In this document: positions 1-5,500 of the stretch, piece after piece
Position numbering within the stretch: the first letter of the stretch is position 1
Layout of the letters: every line of letters begins with the position of its first letter
Origin: SFTH01 sp963643985
Lineage (GTDB): Bacteria > Bacillota > Clostridia > Christensenellales > Aristaeellaceae
Direction: 5' to 3'
Length of the DNA: 6,134 nt
Assembly: GCA_963643985.1 (NCBI GenBank)
Contig: CAVINP010000108.1
Location: forward strand, 1-6,134
Position numbers and translations under genes: made by a program
Notes under the pieces: model-generated
Seen by the model: only the letters and a program-made list of their open reading frames with translations
Databases searched by the model: none
Told to the model about the DNA's origin: nothing

Positions 1-12
1 GGGGTTTTGGGG

Positions 13-89
13 TGGCGTGCCATGCGCGATTCGAACGCGCGGCCTTCAGAGTCGGAGTCTGACACTCTATCCAGCTGAGCTAATGGCAC
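13..89 (-). tRNA. tRNA-Arg, anticodon CCG, CCA end encoded
   Basis: Read on the minus strand, the sequence folds as a complete 77-nt cloverleaf. The acceptor stem pairs GTGCCAT with ATGGCAC, followed by discriminator G and a genome-encoded CCA (13-15). The D arm has GCTC/GAGT arms around AGCTGGATA. The anticodon stem is TCAGA/TCTGA around the loop CTCCGAC. The variable region is AGGCC, and the T arm is GCGCG/CGCGC around TTCGAAT. The anticodon CCG (complement of 53-55) reads the arginine codon CGG. All stems are Watson-Crick paired apart from one G-T at the base of the D stem, so the gene looks intact. It has its own promoter immediately upstream and is probably transcribed alone or at the head of a run of genes beyond the window edge. 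No terminator is visible in the 12 bases left of it. Confidence 0.97.
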
Positions 90-104
90 ACGCAGACTGC
101 GGAT

Positions 105-133
105 ATTATAGCGCAGATGCGATCCGCAATCAA
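105..133 (-). promoter_or_regulatory. Sigma-A type promoter of the tRNA-Arg gene
   Basis: The minus strand carries a -35 box TTGATT (128-133), a 17-nt spacer and a perfect -10 box TATAAT (105-110). Transcription would begin about 7-10 nt further on, near position 98, leaving a short 5' leader before the mature tRNA end at 89. The position and consensus quality fit a stable-RNA promoter. This is pattern recognition only. Confidence 0.8.
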
Positions 134-163
134 GCAAAATCTTTTAAAAAGTTTGTACACAAT

Positions 164-191
164 GATCGCCCAGCCTTATGACTGAGCGATC
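164..191 (-). terminator. Candidate terminator hairpin after secG
   Basis: A 10-bp inverted repeat (164-173 with 182-191, one G-T pair in the RNA) encloses an 8-nt loop, 29 nt after the secG stop codon. On the minus strand it is followed not by an immediate U tract but by about 12 mixed bases and then TTTTT. It is therefore a weak or atypical intrinsic terminator, or an mRNA 3'-end stabilising hairpin. Its position between secG and the tRNA promoter supports a transcript-end role. Confidence 0.45.
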
Positions 192-220
192 GTCAATACG
201 TGTCAACGGTCGAAGTTGAT

Positions 221-658
221 TTATTCAGCCTCGCTTGCCTCGGTGTCCGCAGTTTCATCCGCAGCCTCTTCGGTAGCAGTCTCACCTGCATCCTCGGTCA
301 CGGTTTCCTCGGTCGCCTCTTCGGTCGTCTCCTCAGTGCTTTCGGCGGCCTCAACGGCTTCCTGCTGCTGCTGGACCAGATCGGTGTCGCTCGTCGTGGC
401 GGCGGTGCTTGCGCTGTTGTGGGAAACAACGATCGTCGTCACGATGGAGAGGACGATGAAGACAACCGCTGCGATCTTGGTGATCTTCTTCAGCTTCTCG
501 TCAACGCCCTTGGCCTTGCCCTTGCCGAAGAATGTATCGGCACCACCGGCGATGGCGCCCAGACCCTCGCGCTGGCCCTGCTGCATCAGAACGGCAACAA
601 TCAGCACAATGGAAATCAGAATCAGTACAATGTCAAGAATAATGGACAACGCGCTCAT
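221..658 (-). CDS. secG: SecG, preprotein translocase subunit with long acidic C-terminal tail
   Basis: This 145-residue protein is the small accessory subunit of the SecYEG protein-export channel in the cytoplasmic membrane. Residues about 5-25 form the first membrane helix. A conserved cytoplasmic loop follows, with GQREGLGAIAGGADTFFGKG (28-47) and a Lys-rich end. The second helix is about 62-79. After residue 61 there is no Lys or Arg; the last ~65 residues are rich in Glu, Thr, Ala and Asp with a QQQQ run. By the positive-inside rule the loop is cytoplasmic and the tail extracytoplasmic. Many SecG proteins are about 75-110 residues, so the tail is an extension; its role is unknown. The ATG at 658 is backed by AAGGAGG (666-672) with 7-nt spacing. 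The gene has its own promoter and follows rsmI by 116 bp, so it need not depend on the operon upstream. Confidence 0.95.
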   Translation of the reverse strand: MSALSIILDIVLILISIVLIVAVLMQQGQREGLGAIAGGADTFFGKGKAKGVDEKLKKITKIAAVVFIVLSIVTTIVVSHNSASTAATTSDTDLVQQQQEAVEAAESTEETTEEATEETVTEDAGETATEEAADETADTEASEAE

Positions 659-700
659 GGAACTTCCTCCTTACGTGTTTCAAACGCAACATACTTGCAT

Positions 701-729
701 ATTATAACATGTCTTGGGGCAAAACGCAA
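701..729 (-). promoter_or_regulatory. Extended -10 sigma-A promoter of secG
   Basis: On the minus strand a -35 box TTGCGT (724-729), a 17-nt spacer and a perfect -10 box TATAAT (701-706) are preceded by TG one base upstream (TGTTATAAT), the extended -10 signature. The start site would be near 694, giving a 5' leader of roughly 35 nt ending in the secG ribosome binding site. The -35 box lies inside the inverted repeat at 718-741. Confidence 0.82.
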
Positions 730-741
730 CCATATTTTGCC
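718..741. repeat. Inverted repeat overlapping the secG -35 box
   Basis: A perfect 7-bp inverted repeat, GGCAAAA (718-724) and TTTTGCC (735-741), is separated by 10 nt in the rsmI-secG intergenic region. It overlaps the secG -35 hexamer (724-729) and sits 34 nt past the rsmI stop codon. In the minus-strand RNA it could form an A/U-rich hairpin, but no U tract follows, so it is not a clear terminator. It could be a 3'-end structure for the operon mRNA, an operator, or chance. Confidence 0.4.
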
Positions 742-774
742 TGTTTTTCAGGATTTTACGGCAGAATTTTCGAT

Positions 775-1635
775 TTATTCGGTCTCGAACATCTCCTGAA
801 TGCGCAGTTTGGCGCGGTAGACCTCATTTCTGGGGCAACCTGCATCCAGTGCAGCCTGCGCAGCCTCGGCGATCCCCATATCCCGGTTGAGTATGGCGGA
901 TAGTATGCACACCGTCGCATCGGGCACGGAGGCCACCTGCTCGGGCACGGGTACGTCCGTCAGATCCGCCACAATGCAGTACTCGCCCTTCTCCACGCTC
1001 GGGTTGCCCTGCAGTTGGGACAGGACTTCCTGCGCACCTCCGCGGTAGAAGCGTTCGAACTTTTTGCTCAGATCGCTGCACACGCACAGCCTGCTCCGGG
1101 GCCATACCTCGGCCATCTGTGCCACCAGATCACAGACGCGGTGCGGTGATTCGTAGATGACCGCCACGGGGATGCCCGTCTTCAGGATCGATGTCAACTT
1201 TTCGCGCAGAAACTTTTTCTCGCGCGGCAAAAAGCCGTAAAAGGCAAATTCACGTGCATCAAAGCCCGCTGCGGAGAGTGCGGTAACCGTGGCTGAGGGA
1301 CCGCACACCGGTTCGACGGGAATGCCCGCCTCGGCCGCTGCACGCACCAACAGATGTCCCGGATCGGAAATGCCCGGCGTCCCCGCATCGCAGGCCAGCG
1401 CAACCGTCAGATCTTCCGCGAGCATGCGCTCTACGATCTGCGGAGCCTTGCCGTCCTCGTTGTGCCTGTGGCAGGAGATCATCGGCTTTTTGATGTCCCA
1501 ATGGTTGAGCAGCTTCATCGTCACGCGCGTATCCTCGGCGGCAATCAGATCCGCCTGCTCAAAGGCCAGGCGCATGCGCTCCGTCAGGTCATTGAGATTG
1601 CCGATGGGCGTTGCCACCACGTAGAGCTTGGGCAT
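775..1635 (-). CDS. rsmI: RsmI, 16S rRNA (cytidine1402-2'-O)-methyltransferase
   Basis: RsmI uses S-adenosylmethionine to methylate the 2'-hydroxyl of C1402 in 16S rRNA helix 44. With RsmH it makes m4Cm1402 in the ribosomal P site. The 286-residue protein has the family's tetrapyrrole-methylase-like fold signatures in order: ATPIGNL (8-14), AEDTR (33-37), DAGTPGISDPG (83-93), GPSA (112-115) and ESPHR (162-166). A C-terminal helical segment (about 245-280) matches the usual RsmI tail. Length is normal. The ATG at 1635 follows the previous gene's TGA by one base and has AAGGAG with 7-nt spacing, so it is well translated and probably coupled. It is the last gene of the trpS operon. In many genomes rsmI is not next to rsmH; here they are two genes apart. 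Confidence 0.97.
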   Translation of the reverse strand: MPKLYVVATPIGNLNDLTERMRLAFEQADLIAAEDTRVTMKLLNHWDIKKPMISCHRHNEDGKAPQIVERMLAEDLTVALACDAGTPGISDPGHLLVRAAAEAGIPVEPVCGPSATVTALSAAGFDAREFAFYGFLPREKKFLREKLTSILKTGIPVAVIYESPHRVCDLVAQMAEVWPRSRLCVCSDLSKKFERFYRGGAQEVLSQLQGNPSVEKGEYCIVADLTDVPVPEQVASVPDATVCILSAILNRDMGIAEAAQAALDAGCPRNEVYRAKLRIQEMFETE

Positions 1636-1636
1636 A

Positions 1637-2389
1637 TCACTTCTCCTTCAATACGTAAAACAGCTCGTTCGCCGTCTCGAATTGTGCCTCGATGAGGCGA
1701 TTATCCGGCACGTGCACCTGCATCCATTCGTCATAGTGCTGCGCCATGCCGACATTGCGCCCGCCGAGCGTGCGCGTGGGATAGGATACCACGAGATATC
1801 GCGCGTCGCACTGCTGTAATACGCGCAGGGCTGTGCCCGTCCGTTCGCGTTCAATCAGCGGCAGTATCTTAAACAGCAGCACCATATCGTATCTTCCCTG
1901 CGGTACACCACCCTCGCAGATCAGGTCGCAGCAGATCGTTCCGGCTGCGCAACAGGCCCTGATGATGCGCAGGCACTGACCGGACATGTCCGCCGCCGTG
2001 ATGTGCATATCGGGGTACCGCGCCGCCAGGTAGACGGGATTGAGTCCGCAGGCCAGATCCAGAAGCGTATCGGGAACGCCACAGATGCCAAAGATACGTT
2101 CGTACAGCGCGTCCGTCTCTTCAATCGGCAGCCTTTCCCTTGTGGATGCATGCAGGCTGAGCAGCTGCTCCCACTCCCCCGCCTCGGCCAGCGCCAGTGC
2201 GCGGCGGTTGTCATTCTCGGTCAGATACGCACCCGTCACGCCGTGCAGGCGCTCCCGTGTCGCGTGCTCGACGTCCTTGGGACGCTTGTATTTCTTTTCG
2301 CAGTCCGCATAGATGCGGCGTATGGTGTCGGGACAGACATCGCGGTACTTCGCCGACATCATCAGCTTCTTGATCGCATCCTCACGCAT
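1637..2389 (-). CDS. RmtB/ArmA/FmrO-type 16S rRNA (guanine1405-N7)-methyltransferase
   Basis: The 250-residue protein matches, as I recall them, the blocks and length of the RmtA-H/ArmA/FmrO family (about 250 residues). These enzymes methylate N7 of G1405 in helix 44 and block gentamicin- and kanamycin-class (4,6-linked) aminoglycosides. The blocks are SAKYRDVCPDTIRRI (12-26), RLHGVTGAY (47-55), LSLHASTRERLP (77-88), the SAM motif DLACGLNP (111-118), motif II acid D134, FKILPLIERE (173-182) and SYPTRTLGGR (202-211). No block is missing and the frame is intact, so activity is expected. A run of Cys between 139 and 158 (six residues, eleven Cys in total) is unusual. The ATG at 2389 overlaps the preceding gene's end by 8 nt, with GGAG 10 nt upstream, implying coupled translation. 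Base composition looks like the neighbours by eye. No mobile element is seen. Exact target and resistance are inferred. Confidence 0.9.
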   Translation of the reverse strand: MREDAIKKLMMSAKYRDVCPDTIRRIYADCEKKYKRPKDVEHATRERLHGVTGAYLTENDNRRALALAEAGEWEQLLSLHASTRERLPIEETDALYERIFGICGVPDTLLDLACGLNPVYLAARYPDMHITAADMSGQCLRIIRACCAAGTICCDLICEGGVPQGRYDMVLLFKILPLIERERTGTALRVLQQCDARYLVVSYPTRTLGGRNVGMAQHYDEWMQVHVPDNRLIEAQFETANELFYVLKEK

Positions 2390-3482
2390 CGCGCAGCAGC
2401 TCCATCAGCCGTCCGTAGAAGCGCAGGTTGTGCGCCGTGGCCAGATGCATTGCTCTCGGGTCGCCCACCTTGAACAGGTGCTGAAGATACGCCCGCGAGT
2501 GCCTTCTGCAAAGCTCGCAGTCACAATTTTCGTCCACGGGCTTGGGGTCGCGCGCGTACCTGTCGTCCATGGCATAGTGAAAGCGGTAGAATTTGCCGTC
2601 GCTGCGCCTGATACCGTCGGGATTTTCGCAGCCGTCCGCGAACACGTAGAGACGTTGATGCCTCGCCTCGCGCGTGGGAATGACGCAATCGAAGAGTGAA
2701 TAGCCCATTTCGACGCACTTCACGATCTCGTCCGGCCGCCCCAGCCCCATTGCATACTTGACCTTGTCGTCGGGCATGGCGTCTGCCGCCATCTTCAGTA
2801 CATCCGGCCGCAGTTCACCGCTGCTGCCCAGCGGCCAGCCGCCAAAGCCGTAGCCGTCAAAGCCGATCTCCTCCAGCCGTCTGCCGCATTCCTCACGGAG
2901 TTTGGGATCGCTGCCGCCCTGCACGATGCCGAAGAGCAGCGGCTTTGTACCGTCTTTTTTGCCCTTGACCAGACGGTCAAACTCCTCGCGGCAGCGTCTG
3001 CTCCAGGCAACGGTCAGATCCACACTCGTGCGCTGTATGTCCTCGGGATCGTCCGGATGTGTGCACATATCCAGTGCCATCATGATATCCGAGCCGTACT
3101 GAAACTGCGCCTGAATGCACTTCTCGGGCGTAAAGATCAGTTTATCTTTCCCCAAGTCGGGTCTGAAGATGATCTGTTTTTCGCGGATTTCGCCGTAGGC
3201 CGGATTCTCACGGATCAGCGAGAAGAGCTGGAAACCGCCGGAATCGGTCAGTATCACGCCCTTGTAACCCGAAAAACCGTGCAGTCCGCCCAGAGCCTTC
3301 ACCAGCTTCGCGCCGGGCTTGCTCATCAGGTGGTAACTGTTCATTTCGCAGCCGAAGAGACCGGCCTGCTCCACCTGATCAAAGCCTGCGGCACGCACGG
3401 CGGCATAGGTCGCGTCCGGAAAAAACGCAGGCAGGGGCACGCATCCGGAGGGGGTGATTAACTCTTTGATGTTCATGCTCAC
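2382..3482 (-). CDS. Divergent tRNA-guanine transglycosylase (Tgt/queuine tRNA-ribosyltransferase family)
   Basis: Family members swap guanine 34 of GUN-anticodon tRNAs for preQ1 or queuine by base exchange. Conserved features, numbered from the GTG start, are NSYHL (48-52), DSGGFQLFSL with catalytic D80, D138 in ALDMC, IVQGG (186-190), the nucleophile D265 in FDCVIPTR, and zinc ligands C320, C322, C325 and H351. Length (366) is near the usual 370-380. Odd points are a short N-terminus and the base-pocket segment GGWPLGSS (214-221), where bacterial Tgt usually has GG-L-(A/S)-V-G-E. The leucine, small residue, valine and glutamate are all changed, and DEC becomes DMC. Substrate could therefore be queuine or another base, or the protein may be a paralogue of a standard Tgt elsewhere. 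The GTG directly after the rsmH stop has GGAG 9 nt upstream; ATG at 3476 is the alternative start. Confidence 0.88.
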   Translation of the reverse strand: MSMNIKELITPSGCVPLPAFFPDATYAAVRAAGFDQVEQAGLFGCEMNSYHLMSKPGAKLVKALGGLHGFSGYKGVILTDSGGFQLFSLIRENPAYGEIREKQIIFRPDLGKDKLIFTPEKCIQAQFQYGSDIMMALDMCTHPDDPEDIQRTSVDLTVAWSRRCREEFDRLVKGKKDGTKPLLFGIVQGGSDPKLREECGRRLEEIGFDGYGFGGWPLGSSGELRPDVLKMAADAMPDDKVKYAMGLGRPDEIVKCVEMGYSLFDCVIPTREARHQRLYVFADGCENPDGIRRSDGKFYRFHYAMDDRYARDPKPVDENCDCELCRRHSRAYLQHLFKVGDPRAMHLATAHNLRFYGRLMELLRDA

Positions 3483-4421
3483 CTATATTTTCTCCGCAAT
3501 GCGCAGACTTGCGCTGCGGGCACGCGGATTGTGTTCAAGCTCTGCCTCACAAGCCGTGATCGGCTTGCGTGTGATCAGGCGCACCACGGGCTTTTTGCCG
3601 CAGACACATACGGGCAGCTCCGGCGGACAGGTACAGGGATTGGCAAGGCTGCGAAAGCAGTTCTTCACAATCCTGTCCTCCAGGGAATGGAAGGTGATGA
3701 TGCAGATGCGACCGCCCGGCCTGAGCATGTCCGTCAGATCCCGTATGGCGGCATCGAGCGGTGTCAGTTCGTCATTGACGGCGATGCGCAGCGCCTGAAA
3801 CGTGCGTCTGGCCGGATGCGAACCGTCCTTGGGGCGAAACTTTCGCGGTATCGCCGCATCGATGACTGACACCAGCTGTGCCGTGGTTTCAATCGGCTGA
3901 CGGGTGCGCCGGTCACAGATCACGCGTGCGATCTGCCGCGCCCACTTCTCTTCGCCGAAGTCCGTGAGAATGCGCGTGATGTCATCCTCGCTGCGGGTAT
4001 TGACGATATCCCGGGCGCTGAACGTCTGGCTCGTGTCCATGCGCATGTCCAGCGGAGCATCGCCGTGATAGGAAAAACCGCGTTCGCGCTCATCCAGCTG
4101 ATGCGAGGACACGCCAAGGTCCATCAGCACACCGTCCAGTTCACGGACGCTGCAATCTGCCAACAGCTGCCGTGCGTCATGGAAATTGCCCCGGATGGCC
4201 CGGAAACTGCCGCCCCCGACCGCATCCAGACGCTTCGTGGCGGCGGCAATCGCCTCGGCATCGCGGTCGATGCCAAAGAGGCGGCCCGTATCCAGGCGTT
4301 TGCATATCTCCGAGGAATGACCGCCGCCGCCCAGCGTACAATCCAGGTACGTGCCGTCCGGGCGAATGTTCAGGCCCTCGAGGCACTCCGAAAGCATGAT
4401 CGGAAGATGATAGAATTCCAT
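3483..4421 (-). CDS. rsmH: RsmH (MraW), 16S rRNA (cytosine1402-N4)-methyltransferase
   Basis: RsmH methylates N4 of C1402 in 16S rRNA helix 44 using S-adenosylmethionine, tuning the P site. The 312-residue protein has the complete family signature: HLPIMLSE (5-12), SAM motif DCTLGGGGHS (27-36), GIDRD (50-54), DLGVSSHQLDERERGFSY (101-118), HPARRTFQALRIAVNDEL (202-219), ITFHSLEDR (242-250), the NPCTCPP...VCVCGKKP segment (261-278) and the C-terminal NPRARSASLR (298-307). Length is standard. The ATG at 4421 starts 3 nt after the trpS stop; no good ribosome binding site precedes it, so translation is probably coupled to trpS. In most bacteria this gene is in the mraZ-mraW-ftsL division cluster; here it is flanked by trpS and a tgt homologue, with no mraZ or ftsL in the window. 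Confidence 0.98.
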   Translation of the reverse strand: MEFYHLPIMLSECLEGLNIRPDGTYLDCTLGGGGHSSEICKRLDTGRLFGIDRDAEAIAAATKRLDAVGGGSFRAIRGNFHDARQLLADCSVRELDGVLMDLGVSSHQLDERERGFSYHGDAPLDMRMDTSQTFSARDIVNTRSEDDITRILTDFGEEKWARQIARVICDRRTRQPIETTAQLVSVIDAAIPRKFRPKDGSHPARRTFQALRIAVNDELTPLDAAIRDLTDMLRPGGRICIITFHSLEDRIVKNCFRSLANPCTCPPELPVCVCGKKPVVRLITRKPITACEAELEHNPRARSASLRIAEKI

Positions 4422-4424
4422 TGT

Positions 4425-5441
4425 TTACAGCTTGTACGGCGCATAGCCGATCTTCTTGCGTACCTTCAGCATCGTCTTGTGGGCGATGGCCTCGGCTCGC
4501 TGTGCGCCGTCCGAGAGCACTTCCTGCAGATAGTCCTTGTCGGCACTGATCTCCTCGTAGCGCTTCTGGATCGGCTCCAGTGCGGCGATGACACAGTCCG
4601 CCACGGCATCCTTGAACTTGCCGTAACCCTGTCCGTCAAATTCTGCGCTGATTTCGTCCATCGTCTTGCCGCTCAGTGCGGACATGATGCTCATCAGGTT
4701 CGACACGCCCGGCTTGTTCTCCGGATCGAAGCGCACGCTGCTGTCACAGTCGGTCACGGCGCGGCGCATCTTCTTGCGGATGATCTCCGGCTTGTCGAGA
4801 ATGGCGATGTAGGTGTCCTCGGGGTCGGACTTGCTCATCTTGCGCGTGGGCTCCTGCAGGGACATCACGCGCGCGCCGACCTTGGGGAAGTAACCCTCCG
4901 GGATGGTAAACACGTCGCCGTAGATGCCGTTGAAGCGCTCGGCAATGTCTCGGCTCAGTTCCAGATGCTGTTTCTGGTCCGAACCGATCGGCACCAGGTC
5001 CGTGCGGTAGAGCAGTATGTCCGCTGCCATCAGCACAGGATAGGTGAACAGGCCGGCGTTGATGTTGTCGGCATGCTTGGCAGACTTGTCCTTGAACTGC
5101 GTCATGCGCTGCAGTTCGCCCATGTAGGTGAAGCAGTTAAGTATCCAGGACAGCTCCGCATGCTGCGGCACCTGGCTCTGGAAATAGATGATGTTCTTCT
5201 TGGGATCAAGGCCGCTGGCAATGAAGATCGCCATCGTGCGAAGGCAGGCCTTGCGCAGTTCGGCCGGGTTCTGACGGACCGTCATCGCGTGCATATCCAC
5301 GATGGAATAGAGGCAGTCGTACTCGTCCTGCAGAAGAGAAAAATTGCGCAGCGCACCGATATAGTTGCCCAGCGTCAGGTTGCCCGTGGGCTGTATGCCG
5401 GAGAATATGCGTTTCCTGGGCTGAATAATTTCCTGTTCCAT
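4425..5441 (-). CDS. trpS: Tryptophanyl-tRNA synthetase (TrpRS)
   Basis: TrpRS is the class I synthetase that charges tRNA-Trp with tryptophan in the cytoplasm. The 338-residue protein has the HIGH-type motif PTGNLTLGNY (18-27), the tryptophan-pocket stretch YPVLMAADILLYRTDLVPIG (134-153), DQKQHLELSRDIAERFN (155-171) and the KMSKS loop (201-205). The usual VGEDQ is IGSDQ here. Length is that of bacterial TrpRS. I chose ATG 5441 because GGGGAGG (5451-5457) lies 9 nt upstream; an in-frame TTG at 5459 would place the start inside that site and add six residues with no family match. It is the first gene of the operon, about 30 nt below a strong promoter. That gap is too small for a T-box leader, so tRNA-responsive control common for Firmicute trpS is absent. 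Confidence 0.98.
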   Translation of the reverse strand: MEQEIIQPRKRIFSGIQPTGNLTLGNYIGALRNFSLLQDEYDCLYSIVDMHAMTVRQNPAELRKACLRTMAIFIASGLDPKKNIIYFQSQVPQHAELSWILNCFTYMGELQRMTQFKDKSAKHADNINAGLFTYPVLMAADILLYRTDLVPIGSDQKQHLELSRDIAERFNGIYGDVFTIPEGYFPKVGARVMSLQEPTRKMSKSDPEDTYIAILDKPEIIRKKMRRAVTDCDSSVRFDPENKPGVSNLMSIMSALSGKTMDEISAEFDGQGYGKFKDAVADCVIAALEPIQKRYEEISADKDYLQEVLSDGAQRAEAIAHKTMLKVRKKIGYAPYKL

Positions 5442-5450
5442 GGCTGAAAA

Positions 5451-5457
5451 CCTCCCC
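5451..5457 (-). promoter_or_regulatory. Ribosome binding site that fixes the trpS start
   Basis: GGGGAGG on the minus strand lies 9 nt before ATG 5441. A longer reading frame would begin at TTG 5459 and run through this site, so the ribosome binding site argues for the shorter 338-residue product. Confidence 0.85.
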
Positions 5458-5470
5458 AAATATCCGTTTA

Positions 5471-5500
5471 ATTATAGCATGTGCCGCGGGCATCCGTCAA
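5471..5500 (-). promoter_or_regulatory. Strong extended -10 promoter of the trpS-rsmH-tgt-rmt-rsmI operon
   Basis: The minus strand shows a -35 box TTGACG (5495-5500), an 18-nt spacer and a perfect -10 TATAAT (5471-5476) with the extended TG element (TGCTATAAT). The -35 hexamer contains the TGA stop codon of the acetyltransferase gene upstream. The predicted start near 5464 leaves a leader of about 20-25 nt. The spacer holds a short TGCC-CGC-GGCA dyad of doubtful meaning. No terminator separates it from the acetyltransferase, so some read-through into trpS is possible. Confidence 0.88.

Larger units (their letters stand above)
775..5500 (-). other. Five-gene RNA-maturation operon (trpS-rsmH-tgt-rmt-rsmI)
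   Basis: Five genes follow one promoter with junctions of +3 nt, 0 nt, an 8-nt overlap and +1 nt. No internal promoter or terminator is visible, so they are expected to share one transcript and be translationally coupled. All products act on tRNA or 16S rRNA. The next gene downstream, secG, has its own promoter after a 116-bp gap. Confidence 0.82.

Noticed and set aside
200..799. Plus-strand open frames of 199 and 163 codons opposite secG
   Set aside because: They are antisense readings of the repetitive Glu/Thr/Ala codons of the SecG tail, giving low-complexity Ser/Val- or Leu/Gly-rich products without start signals.
1637..2389. Recent horizontal insertion of the m7G1405 methyltransferase as a resistance cassette
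   Set aside because: No insertion sequence, inverted repeats, target duplication or integron site is visible around it, it overlaps its neighbour, and composition matches the flanks by eye. Older transfer cannot be excluded.
2003..2699. Plus-strand open frames opposite the methyltransferase and the Tgt homologue
   Set aside because: Shadow frames with no domain, no ribosome binding site and no promoter; the minus-strand genes explain the coding signal completely.
4065..5447. A 460-codon open frame on the plus strand across trpS and the start of rsmH
   Set aside because: It is fully antisense to two well-recognised genes, has a His/Arg/Ala-rich composition typical of high-GC antisense frames, matches no family I know, and has no visible ribosome binding site or promoter of its own.
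5442..5459. TTG start at 5459 for trpS, adding six residues
   Set aside because: The TTG and following codons contain the ribosome binding site GGGGAGG for ATG 5441, and the extra residues have no counterpart in TrpRS proteins.
5482..5492. A TGCC-n3-GGCA dyad between the -35 and -10 boxes of the trpS promoter as an operator
   Set aside because: The arms are only 4 bp in a GC-rich spacer and do not extend further, so chance is the simpler explanation.
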